Of a stretch of DNA of 41,650 bases, positions 33,516-40,260 are shown piece after piece (position 1 is the stretch's first letter; each line of letters opens with the position of its first letter). The position numbers were made by a program, and so were the translations under genes. The notes below the pieces were generated by a model. It saw only the letters and a program-made list of their open reading frames with translations, had not been told where the DNA came from and did no database searches. The stretch comes from CAYMTN01 sp964393335 (GTDB lineage Bacteria; Chloroflexota; Anaerolineae; Aggregatilineales; Aggregatilineaceae), in assembly GCA_964393335.1 (NCBI GenBank), contig CAYMTN010000018.1, positions 1 through 41,650 on the forward strand, written 5' to 3'.

Positions 33516-34127
33516 TACCGTTATCAGCCCCAGGCGGATCGCGTTGACGACCGCTTCCGTGCGGCTTTGCGCGTGCAGCTTGCCCAGGATGGCGTTCAGG
33601 TGAAATTTGACCGTGTGCTCGCTGATGTCCAGCCGGTACGCGATGGCCCGGTTCGAGAGTCCTTCGGCCAGCAGGCGCAGCACGTCCGTTTCGCGCGGGG
33701 TGAGGTCGTCGGCAGGCGGCGCGGGACGGGCCAGCGACTCTGCCGCCAGCGCCGGATCGAGCACAACCAGGCCCTGCACGACCGCCGCCATCGCGGCCAG
33801 CAGATCGCGGGCCGGTGCGCTGCGCAGCAGCAGCCCGCGCGCGCCCGCCGCCCATACCCCCGGCGCGGGATCCGCATCCGGCAGCAGCGCGACGACCGGC
33901 GGCCCGCCGCTGGTCGCGTCGGCCAGCCGCACGGGATCAGAGTCGGGGTCCCAACCCAGGTCCCACAGCAGCACGTCGGGCCGGAATACGGCCAGCGCAG
34001 CGGCCAGATCGTCGTCCTCGGCCATCTGGCCCGCGACGGTGCAGCCCGCTTGCGTGCCCAACAGCGCCGCCAGCCCGGCCCGCGCCAGTGGATCACCGGC
34101 CACAATCAACACGCGATATGCTTCCAT
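33513..34127 (-). CDS. NarL/FixJ-type response regulator with altered receiver
   Basis: A 204-residue two-domain regulator. The receiver domain (about 1-125) has D56 in VLLWDLGW as the phosphate site, but only one acidic residue in the first loop (GDPLAR), no Thr/Ser at the fourth strand (ALLPDAD), and Arg instead of the conserved Lys (LLLRSAP), so phosphorylation control may be lost or different. The C-terminal LuxR-type DNA-binding domain is canonical: LTPRETDVLRLLAEGLSNRAI and SEHTVKFHLNAILGKL. ATG 34127 fits the receiver start. It diverges from the STAS-like gene; no kinase is adjacent. Confidence 0.85.
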   Translation of the reverse strand: MEAYRVLIVAGDPLARAGLAALLGTQAGCTVAGQMAEDDDLAAALAVFRPDVLLWDLGWDPDSDPVRLADATSGGPPVVALLPDADPAPGVWAAGARGLLLRSAPARDLLAAMAAVVQGLVVLDPALAAESLARPAPPADDLTPRETDVLRLLAEGLSNRAIAYRLDISEHTVKFHLNAILGKLHAQSRTEAVVNAIRLGLITV

Positions 34128-34278
34128 GTTGACGATGGTAAACCAAGCATGGACCATCCGCCAACCGGGTAGTACGGTTCTCATATTCCACGCCGGGGCA
34201 AAGCCTGCTATACTGGTTTTAAAGAGTTATGTTAATTAGTTTTCGTTAATGGTTTGACAACGCGGTGAAAGGAAAACG

Positions 34279-34653
34279 ATGATGCACGGAGATTACCGGT
34301 TGATCCAGGAAGAACCGCATACGCTTATCGTGCAAGTCGTCGGAAAATTGACGCCGGACATGGCGCGCGTGATGCTCGATCACGTGCAGAGTTACGCGGC
34401 GCAGATCGAAGGTGGCATGGCGACGCTGATCGATCTGAGTCGCGCCGCGCCGGTATCGTCGGCAGCCCAGGCGTGTTTGCTGGCCCTGATGCGCGTTGAC
34501 GCGCCCGGTGTCGAAGCGATCTTCGGCGTGTCGCCGTTGCAGCGGCTGCTGCTGTCGGCGTCTCTCAAGGCGTCACGACTGGCGGATCGCTGCCGGTGTT
34601 TTGACGACGAGCAGAGCGCGCGCCTGTGGGTTACCCAGCGCAACCGGGTATAA
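34279..34653 (+). CDS. STAS-like protein, function unknown
   Basis: A 124-residue soluble protein of mixed alpha/beta type. It reads YRLIQEEPHTLIVQVVGKL, MATLIDLSRAAPVSSAAQ and FDDEQSARLWV at the end, the pattern of STAS or SpoIIAA-like small regulatory proteins (one strand with ILIDLS, closing helix with 'DEEEAxxWL'). No kinase or sulfate-transporter partner is near. AAAGGA is five bases before the ATG. It is divergent from the response regulator, which could control it. Confidence 0.6.
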   Translation: MMHGDYRLIQEEPHTLIVQVVGKLTPDMARVMLDHVQSYAAQIEGGMATLIDLSRAAPVSSAAQACLLALMRVDAPGVEAIFGVSPLQRLLLSASLKASRLADRCRCFDDEQSARLWVTQRNRV

Positions 34654-34685
34654 CCGCAAACGGGTTTGCTTACTCCCCCCAAAAA

Positions 34686-34721
34686 CGAACAGGTCCGGAT
34701 CGCGTGATCCGGACCTGTTCG
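34686..34721. terminator. Perfect 16-base stem-loop, likely bidirectional terminator
   Basis: CGAACAGGTCCGGATC (34686-34701) and GATCCGGACCTGTTCG (34706-34721) are perfectly complementary around the loop GCGT. On the minus strand it is followed by TTTTT, a normal intrinsic terminator; on the plus strand it is 33 bases after the STAS-like gene stop, with no T-tract. Confidence 0.85.
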
Positions 34722-34925
34722 TGAAGAGAATTGAGAAACCCTGGTGTTACGTTGCGTCTCGATGGTAGGGCATGGCATGGTCAGACATGTAGTGGAGGGC
34801 CTTGTCACCATGCGTGTGCGATCTGGTTCCGAACTACGAGCGGCTTGAGGGAGTATGTGCTTATGAAACCCCTCCTTCCAAGCATGTAGGACCGGAAACG
34901 TCGTTCACAACCTACAACTTACACG
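34686..34925 (-). ncRNA. Candidate structured non-coding RNA ending in the terminator
   Basis: No protein gene is evident from 34654 to 35113. On the minus strand, CAAC/GAAACG elements at 34895-34911 can pair with GTTGCGTCTC at 34751-34760 (with one G-U pair), and inside this closing stem lie further CATG/CATG pairing, a CATGGT...ACCATG arm (34776-34812, plus GACA/TGTC) and a GCTTG...CAAGC arm (about 34846-34886). The strong hairpin and T-tract at 34686 would end the transcript. No -35/-10 pair was found with confidence, and random short complementarity could explain part of this, so it remains a candidate. Confidence 0.4.
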
Positions 34926-35001
34926 GACGATAGGTGAAGAATTACGCTTACAAACTCAACCGATTGCTAGCCACCAATACATCTTCGGACGATACAGAAC
35001 G

Positions 35002-35054
35002 AGAATTAAGGTTTGATGGTGCGATAATTGACGTAACTGACGCGCCTTAATTCT
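35002..35054. repeat. Ten-base inverted repeat in the AT-rich gap
   Basis: AGAATTAAGG (35002-35011) and CCTTAATTCT (35045-35054) are perfect inverse copies 33 bases apart, in a patch that is distinctly richer in A and T than the rest of the window. It may be a regulatory site, the end of a small remnant element, or an outer stem. Confidence 0.55.
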
Positions 35055-35113
35055 ATAGATATTTTATGCCGGTTGTGATCGCGTGTCAAGCCGCCTATAG
35101 CGTTCGCTTACGA

Positions 35114-35473
35114 TCACTGTTTCAGCAGCCACCGAATCCGTTCATACGACAGCAGGTAGTGAATCACCACCACCACGCCCAGGACAACAGCCCACTGCGC
35201 CCGGTCTGCCGCCGCCAGCAGCGTTACCGCGCCGCCGAAAAATACCGCTTCGATCAGCAGCCGCACCACGCCGGGCACCGGCACCGGGGCCGGACGCGGA
35301 TCGTCGTTGACGCGCAGCGTCCCCCACACAATCGACGCGCCGAGCACCAGCCCGAACGCCCATACCCAGCGCCCGGTGCCGTGATGCTGTGTCCAGCCCC
35401 AATAGGCCAGCGCGGCCAGCGCGGCCATTTCCAACACAAAACGCAGCGCCAGGTTGAGGGGATGATCGTGCAT
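35114..35473 (-). CDS. YrdB-family (DUF2568) small membrane protein
   Basis: A 119-residue protein with four hydrophobic segments (LNLALRFVLEMAALAALAYWGW near the start, then WVWAFGLVLGASIVWG and further helices). The opening and the charged break VNDDPRPAP are like DUF2568/YrdB proteins, which have no known function. ATG 35473 has AAGGAG six bases upstream. It is on the same strand as the damaged ABC genes and ends 90 bases after them. Confidence 0.75.
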   Translation of the reverse strand: MHDHPLNLALRFVLEMAALAALAYWGWTQHHGTGRWVWAFGLVLGASIVWGTLRVNDDPRPAPVPVPGVVRLLIEAVFFGGAVTLLAAADRAQWAVVLGVVVVIHYLLSYERIRWLLKQ

Positions 35474-35564
35474 GGTCGTCTCCTTGACGGTGAGCCGTCC
35501 GCGATCTGTTTTCGCGGGCCGGGCCGGTCCTACGGAGAATATACACAAAACGGCGCGGAGCGGC

Positions 35565-36356
35565 TCATCCCGGCGTCTGCCGCCAATCCATGCAGCGCTC
35601 GACGACCCACAGCGATCCGGCCAGGATCGCGACCAGCACGATCAGGTCAACCGCCAGCGGGATACGATCCGGTTGGGCGAGCACCGTCTGCCGCAGCGCC
35701 GACGCCGCATACGTGGCGGGAGACAGGTAACCTAACGTGCGAACCGCCGCCGGCAGCCGGTCGGGCGGGATGATCACCGGGCCGAAGCCGAGCAGCACAA
35801 ACGTGATCAGGGAGCTGAGGTTGCCTACGTCCTCCGGCAACCGCACGCTGATCCCCAGCAGCGCGCCCAGCCCGCACAGCGAGACGCCGATCAGCGGAAT
35901 GACGACCACGATCCAGGGGCTGATCGCCAGATCGACATCCAGGATCAGCGCGCCCGCCAGCAGCGTCAGCANNNNNNNNNNNNNNNNNNNNNNNNNNNNN
36001 NNNNNNNNNNNNNNNNNNNNNNNNNNNNNNNNNNNNNNNNNNNNNNNNNNNNNNNNNNNNNNNNNNNNNNNCAGCACCAGGAAGGCGGACACGGTCGCCA
36101 GGATCAACGCCACGCGGTAAACGGGCAGCGTTGCGAAAAAATCGAGCCGCCCGACGAGGCGCATGTAGGCGAAATGAGTCGAGACGCGGTCAAATGTGCC
36201 GAACAGCAGCGACATGATCATGTTGCCGGTCAACACGTACGCGACGGCGTTCGCGCCGCTGTCCCGCGCGAAGACACCCAGCGCGGCGGTGCCCATCACG
36301 GGCGCGACCAGCCCGGTCAGCAGCGTGATGCGCCACGACCGGCGGCGCGGCGGCAA
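35565..36356 (-). CDS. ABC-2 type permease, incomplete and interrupted by the N gap
   Basis: The readable parts are an N-terminal piece (SWRITLLTGLVAPVMGTAAL and LTGNMIMSLLFGTFDRVSTH) and a C-terminal piece (LAGALILDVDLAISPW, GPVIIPPDRLPAAVRTLGYL) typical of ABC-2 exporter permeases with about six helices. The 100-N gap lies between them; 100 is not a multiple of three and is probably a placeholder, so the joined frame is not meaningful. The usual first helix region is missing: the frame starts within the truncated ATPase gene. Gene boundaries cannot be fixed from this assembly. Confidence 0.6.
   Translation of the reverse strand: MPPRRRSWRITLLTGLVAPVMGTAALGVFARDSGANAVAYVLTGNMIMSLLFGTFDRVSTHFAYMRLVGRLDFFATLPVYRVALILATVSAFLVLXXXXXXXXXXXXXXXXXXXXXXXXXXXXXXXXXXLTLLAGALILDVDLAISPWIVVVIPLIGVSLCGLGALLGISVRLPEDVGNLSSLITFVLLGFGPVIIPPDRLPAAVRTLGYLSPATYAASALRQTVLAQPDRIPLAVDLIVLVAILAGSLWVVERCMDWRQTPG
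35972..36071. other. Assembly gap of 100 N
   Basis: Bases 35972-36071 are all N. Exactly 100 suggests a placeholder of unknown true length. It interrupts the ABC-2 permease gene. Confidence 0.98.
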
Positions 36357-36807
36357 TCGTCACGGCCAGCATCAACAGCCGCCGCTGCCCGCCGCTGATG
36401 CGCGGGGGCATGCGGTCGCGCGCCGGGCCAAGATCGAGCAGGTCGAGCAGGTGATCACGCTCGGCGCGTGCATCGCGCCGCGATAGCCCGCGCAGGTGGG
36501 CGGTGAAATACAGCGTTTCGCCTGCCGTGAGGTTGTTCAGCGCCATGCCTTGCTGCGGCATGTACCCGATCTGGCTGGGGGTGTACAGCGGGTGGATGCC
36601 CAGCGGCTGCCCAAACAGCCGGATCGACCCGGCGCTCGGTGCAAGCAGGTTCGCCATCTGTTTGACCAGCGTGGTTTTGCCCGCCCCGTTATCACCCAGC
36701 AGCCCGAAGATCTCGCCCGGCGCGACGTGCAGCGAGATGCCGTCATTGGCTGGCGTGGCCTGCCTGGGATAGCGTTTGATCACGTCGCAGACGTCGTACA
36801 CGGTCAT
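36190..36807 (-). CDS. ABC exporter ATP-binding protein, truncated
   Basis: The first 155 or so residues are a normal ABC ATPase: GLLGDNGAGKTT as Walker A, GYMPQQGMALNNLTAGETLYF and the signature ISGGQRRLLML. After VTIAAAPP the frame turns into unrelated Arg/Ala-rich sequence, while a permease reading frame (RSWRITLLTGL) begins at the same place. Walker B, the switch and the rest of the domain, and the first part of the permease, are missing. This points to a deletion or a collapsed assembly near 36335-36356, 270 bases from the N gap. As it stands it is probably non-functional. It starts six bases after the Nudix gene stop. Confidence 0.75.
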   Translation of the reverse strand: MTVYDVCDVIKRYPRQATPANDGISLHVAPGEIFGLLGDNGAGKTTLVKQMANLLAPSAGSIRLFGQPLGIHPLYTPSQIGYMPQQGMALNNLTAGETLYFTAHLRGLSRRDARAERDHLLDLLDLGPARDRMPPRISGGQRRLLMLAVTIAAAPPVVAHHAADRAGRARDGHRRAGCLRAGQRRERRRVRVDRQHDHVAAVRHI

Positions 36808-36813
36808 CGGCTG

Positions 36814-37533
36814 TTACGGCGCACCGTCCAGGCGCAGCGCGAAGCGCACGATCACGGCGGGCGCGGGGCGGGCGTCGTCTGCGCGACAGGCGTCGATCAC
36901 ACGCTCGACCTGCACCTGCCGCCCGCTGGCGGACTCGGCCTGGATGCGCAGCGTCTCCCAGACCGGCTGGCCGAAACGTGGCGCGATCTCGACCGGCGGG
37001 GCGGACTCGTCGTGCGACCACACGCCCTGCACGATCACCGTATGCCGGGTGGGGGGCACTTCCGGGCGGCCTTGCAGCCAGTTGCGCACTTTGCGGGCGC
37101 GCAGCAGGGGCGGCAGCAGCACGCGTGCCCAGGTCGGCATCATCTGGCGGCGGAAGACGCCGCGCGTGCCGCTCAGGCCGTCGCGCAGGCGCTGGCGGTG
37201 GATCGAGAATATGCGGTCCGGGATGGCCTCCGGCGGGAAGTAACCCACGTCCACCGATTCGACGCTGGTATGCGGCGCGCCGCCGGTCGGGTGACCGGTG
37301 TACAGGAACAGCAGGCCATCGGCGCGCGCGTAGGTGTACACGCCGACCAGGTCGTCGATGGCGATTTCGACGCCGGTTTCTTCCCGTGTTTCACGGATGG
37401 CGGTTTCCGCCGGGGACTCGCCTGCTTCGGTGCCGCCGCCGGGGATGGTCCACACGCGGAAATCCTCGCGTTTGAGCAGCAGGATGTCGTTTCCGTTGCG
37501 GACCACGCAGTCCGCGCCTAACATCAGTTGCAT
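36814..37533 (-). CDS. Nudix hydrolase with C-terminal extension
   Basis: A 239-residue protein. The Nudix box GX5EX7REUXEEXGU is complete (G33, E39, R47, E48, E51, E52, G54). It hydrolyses a nucleoside diphosphate linked to another group with Mg. Nudix enzymes are normally about 150 residues; the extra 90 here (from about 148, KVRNWLQGRPEVPPTRHTVIV) form an unknown domain with a conserved-looking RHTVIVQGVW. It heads a unit with the truncated ABC genes. An AGGG site is ten bases before the ATG. Confidence 0.85.
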   Translation of the reverse strand: MQLMLGADCVVRNGNDILLLKREDFRVWTIPGGGTEAGESPAETAIRETREETGVEIAIDDLVGVYTYARADGLLFLYTGHPTGGAPHTSVESVDVGYFPPEAIPDRIFSIHRQRLRDGLSGTRGVFRRQMMPTWARVLLPPLLRARKVRNWLQGRPEVPPTRHTVIVQGVWSHDESAPPVEIAPRFGQPVWETLRIQAESASGRQVQVERVIDACRADDARPAPAVIVRFALRLDGAP

Positions 37534-37578
37534 GATAACTGACCCTTATGGAGAATGCATGTAGGCATGGCAGAACGT

Positions 37579-37616
37579 AGGGGCGCTGCTTACGAACCCC
37601 AGGTTCGCCTGCGCCC
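37579..37616. repeat. Short intergenic repeat AGGGGCGCTGCTT...CGCCTGCGCCC (copy 2)
   Basis: The two copies (this and 26647-26683) share AGGGGCGCTGCTT and TCGCCTGCGCCC with a variable middle. It lies upstream of the Nudix gene. A GTAGGGGCG start also occurs at 26488 and near 19533 in less complete form. Confidence 0.65.
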
Positions 37617-37680
37617 AATTGGTTCGGCTTCAGGGTTCTCCAACACGATCGATTTGTTCGCACTTAGAGTATACCGGCAA

Positions 37681-37699
37681 GGGGGCTGATTCCGCCCCC
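37681..37699 (-). terminator. GGGGGC/GCCCCC stem-loop after the GyrI-like gene
   Basis: GGGGGC (37681-37686) pairs with GCCCCC (37694-37699) around a seven-base loop, 41 bases after the stop of the minus-strand gene at 37741. There is no T-tract, so it is a modest terminator candidate. Confidence 0.4.
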
Positions 37700-37740
37700 C
37701 TGTCAGGCAGTCGTGGGGCAACCGTGCGGCACGTGGCCGA

Positions 37741-38373
37741 TCAGGCACCGGGCCGGAATACCGGCTGGCGGACGACCGTTTTGAGTTTTTCGGGGGCCGT
37801 GCGGCGCGGATCGCTCAGGTAGATTTCGTGGTGGTGCTTCGCGCCGTGAAAATCGTAGCCGTTGGCGGTGATCCAACCGTGCAGGCGCTCGATAGTCGGT
37901 CCTTCGGCGGCATACGGCCCGATGTGCATGATCTGCGCGGCCAGCCCTTCGTGATAGGACTCGAAGCGCAGCCTGTACAGGGCGGGCGGGTCTTTTTTGG
38001 CGCGGACGTCGGCGAGCGCCTGCTCGACCATCGCGGCGGTGATGTGATCCGGCTGCATGATCATGGCGGTCCACAGCCAATCGTCTTTGGCGTCCATGCT
38101 GAAGCGGGCCATATCGGCGCACCACCACAACCCTTCGAGCGGCATGACGGTGTAGTCGATGCCTGCCGCGCGTTTGCTCAGGAACTTGAGCGCGTATGCC
38201 ACGCCGTACAGCGTTTGAATCGCGTCCCGGTAGGCTGGCGACGTATTCGGGTCGCCGGAGCCATCGATCATCAGGAAGTGCAGCGGCGGCACGTCCACCA
38301 GCGCCACCGCGTTGACCGGTGGAAAATACAGGGGTTTTAGGTCGCCTTTTTTCAGGTCGAGTTTGGTCACCAT
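37741..38373 (-). CDS. GyrI-like small-molecule-binding domain protein
   Basis: A 210-residue protein that fits the stand-alone GyrI-like fold (SOUL/BtrG-type ligand-binding barrel) with FLMIDGSGDPNTSPAYRDAIQTLYGVAYALKF near the start, WTAMIMQPDHI in the middle and HHHEIYLSDPRR at the end. Such proteins bind or detoxify small hydrophobic compounds; the ligand is unknown. The long frame reaching 38682 is a shadow; ATG 38373 (MVTKLDLKKGDL) matches the family start. The DUF1295 gene lies 65 bases upstream on the same strand. Confidence 0.82.
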   Translation of the reverse strand: MVTKLDLKKGDLKPLYFPPVNAVALVDVPPLHFLMIDGSGDPNTSPAYRDAIQTLYGVAYALKFLSKRAAGIDYTVMPLEGLWWCADMARFSMDAKDDWLWTAMIMQPDHITAAMVEQALADVRAKKDPPALYRLRFESYHEGLAAQIMHIGPYAAEGPTIERLHGWITANGYDFHGAKHHHEIYLSDPRRTAPEKLKTVVRQPVFRPGA

Positions 38374-38438
38374 CACACATTTGCCTTTCTGGCTGGTTGT
38401 CAGTTGCCGTGACTCTACAACCTCCAGCCAGGGGAGAG

Positions 38439-39224
38439 TCAAGTGGAGCGGGGCGGGCGCGGGAAAAACGCGCTGGTGCGGTGCATGTAGTCGGCGTATT
38501 TGGGTTTGTCCCGCATGTGGCGTTCGAGCATCGCCACGCCAGAGACGTACACCAGTAAAAACGTCATCAGCGCCGGGCTGATGATCGTCAGCGCGCCCCA
38601 GCCGGTGCCTGCCGCAATCAGCCAGAAGCCCCACCACTGCGCCGCATCGCCAAAATAGTTCGGGTGGCGCGTATACGCCCACAGCCCGCTGTCCAGCACC
38701 TTGCCTTGATTGGCGGGGTCTTTTTTGAACTGCGCCAACTGCCAGTCACCGCCCGCCTCAAACACGAACCCGATCAGCCACACCAGCGCGCCCAGGCCAT
38801 CCAGCACGGTAAAGCGTGCGGAGTCGATGGCCTGCGCGGCCAGCAGCGGCAGCGAAATGATCACCATCAACACGCCTTGCAGGATGAACACCTGAAAATA
38901 ACTGACCCACCAGTAGCGGTCCGGCCCGAACTGCTGGCGGAAATTCTGGTAACGCGGGTCTTCGCCGTGCCCGATATTGCGCCGCGCGATGTGGATCGAC
39001 AGCCGCAGCCCCCAGATCGTCGCCAGCGCGCCGATCAGCAGCTTGCGTCCCTGGAAGCCATCTCCGGCCAGCGCAAAGTACACCCAGGCCAGCACGACAA
39101 AGCCGAGTCCCCAGAAGATGTCGACGATACTGGCGTTTTTCAGGATCACGCTGGCGATCCAGATGACGGTCACATAGGCCCACACCACCAGCGCGCCGGT
39201 TCCCCATATTTCAAAAAAAGACAT
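38439..39224 (-). CDS. DUF1295 membrane protein (steroid-5-alpha-reductase-like)
   Basis: A 261-residue protein with about six or seven membrane helices. The C-terminal segment SGLWAYTRHPNYFGD is the mark of DUF1295 and of isoprenylcysteine methyltransferases and 5-alpha-reductases, which bind SAM or NADPH at the membrane. The substrate is unknown; lipid or sterol-like reduction is a fair guess. ATG 39224 has GGAGG at good spacing. It probably forms an operon with the GyrI-like gene downstream. Confidence 0.85.
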   Translation of the reverse strand: MSFFEIWGTGALVVWAYVTVIWIASVILKNASIVDIFWGLGFVVLAWVYFALAGDGFQGRKLLIGALATIWGLRLSIHIARRNIGHGEDPRYQNFRQQFGPDRYWWVSYFQVFILQGVLMVIISLPLLAAQAIDSARFTVLDGLGALVWLIGFVFEAGGDWQLAQFKKDPANQGKVLDSGLWAYTRHPNYFGDAAQWWGFWLIAAGTGWGALTIISPALMTFLLVYVSGVAMLERHMRDKPKYADYMHRTSAFFPRPPRST

Positions 39225-39242
39225 GAGTCCCTCCAATAAGAG

Positions 39243-39272
39243 TAGCGGTCAGCAAACAGCGATCAGCGAAAA
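39243..39272. repeat. Degenerate 'CAGCGGTCAGCGATC' repeat, third copy
   Basis: TAGCGGTCAGCAAACAGCGA then TCAGCGAAAAA repeats the unit found at 19493-19525 in the same orientation. It lies directly upstream of the DUF1295 gene. Confidence 0.55.
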
Positions 39273-39404
39273 ATGAATCGATTGCGGCGGTATTGTCGAC
39301 GCGCAGAGTCGCCTGATGCCGTGATATACAAACGTGATCGCAGCGGCGCGTCAGCGCACGTCGATCGGTTGCAGCCCAACGCGGACCAGGCCCAGTCTGC
39401 CGCG

Positions 39405-39980
39405 TCAGTTGCGGACGATCACCGGCACGCCCGGCGCGGTTGGCGGCCTCAGTTCAAACAGGATGTTGCGATCGTGCACGTCGCGGTAATGCGCGCGGTA
39501 GTGATTGAAGCGCGCGCTTAACCACGTGCGTAACCACGCCGTCAGCGGGGCATCAAGCGCGGTGCGGTGGCGCGGGTCGAACTCAAAACGCGCCCATTCG
39601 TAGCCGTGCACGTACTCGCGGACGCGCACCTTGCCGGAAAACGTGAGGCCGGAGAATGAGTCGGGATTCAACTTGACGCCGCGCAGGCCGGGCACGCGCT
39701 GGTCGAAAAAGTACTCGCCGCCGACGAAACGCCCGTTCAGGTAGGTGCGTTCGTCGAGGGCTTCGACCGCGAACACGCGACCATCCCCGTCACACACGCA
39801 GAACACCGCTTTTTCTTCGCCCGCGCCGAGGAACGTCGAAGCCCACTGCGGATCGGGGAAGGCGAGCCGCGAGTCATCAAACCGCAGCGCGTCGAGGGTC
39901 GCGTGGTGGTGGGGCGAAAAGTCGCCCGCGCTGATTTTAGCGACGTCGCGGATCACGCCGCCGACCATGAGTGGGAACAT
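39405..39980 (-). CDS. Uncharacterised protein coupled to the DUF4926 gene
   Basis: A 191-residue soluble protein I do not recognise. It reads MFPLMVGGVIRDVAKISAGD, then a segment with FPDPQWASTFLGAGEEKAVF, ALDERTYLNGRFVGGEYFFDQ and a C-terminal part EWARFEFDPRHRTALDAPL ending with HDRNILFELRPPTAPG. ATG 39980 has a weak GAGAAG site and is only seven bases after the DUF4926 stop; longer readings starting at 40010 or 40091 would overlap that gene. The pair is clearly one transcription unit. DUF4926 genes are often next to partner genes of unknown function, so a small module is possible. Confidence 0.6.
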   Translation of the reverse strand: MFPLMVGGVIRDVAKISAGDFSPHHHATLDALRFDDSRLAFPDPQWASTFLGAGEEKAVFCVCDGDGRVFAVEALDERTYLNGRFVGGEYFFDQRVPGLRGVKLNPDSFSGLTFSGKVRVREYVHGYEWARFEFDPRHRTALDAPLTAWLRTWLSARFNHYRAHYRDVHDRNILFELRPPTAPGVPVIVRN

Positions 39981-39987
39981 GATCTTC

Positions 39988-40197
39988 TCAGGCGGCTTCG
40001 GCTGGCTCATAGTACAACACCATAAGCTGCTGGGTTCGCAGGGCAACCTCAGCGTACATATGCCCGTTTGTGTCGCTGAACTCCACTTCAAACACGTCTG
40101 GTGCCAGTATCTCCACCACAGTCCCTACCTGGCCCCGGCGCAGGTTATATTCCGGTACATCTTCCACCAGGGCGACCACGTCCAGGAGCTTTATCAT
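39988..40197 (-). CDS. DUF4926-type small protein
   Basis: A 69-residue protein. It matches the DUF4926 pattern: MIKLLDVVALVEDVPEYNLR, then RRGQVGTVVEIL, then VFEVEFSDTNGHMYAEVALR and a short tail. The family is a small beta-rich (SH3-like) protein of unknown role. AAAGG is nine bases before the ATG. The next gene begins seven bases after its stop. Confidence 0.8.
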   Translation of the reverse strand: MIKLLDVVALVEDVPEYNLRRGQVGTVVEILAPDVFEVEFSDTNGHMYAEVALRTQQLMVLYYEPAEAA

Positions 40198-40260
40198 TGG
40201 GTGCTACCTTTCTTCCAACACGTAACATGTTGTCATGTGTCAAGCTCCCTTTCCGCGCGC

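Noticed and set aside
33388..33603. A 71-codon frame reading QPTVNRQRPTANG-like sequence
   Set aside because: It is translation of the degenerate GCCAACGGT repeat and not a gene.
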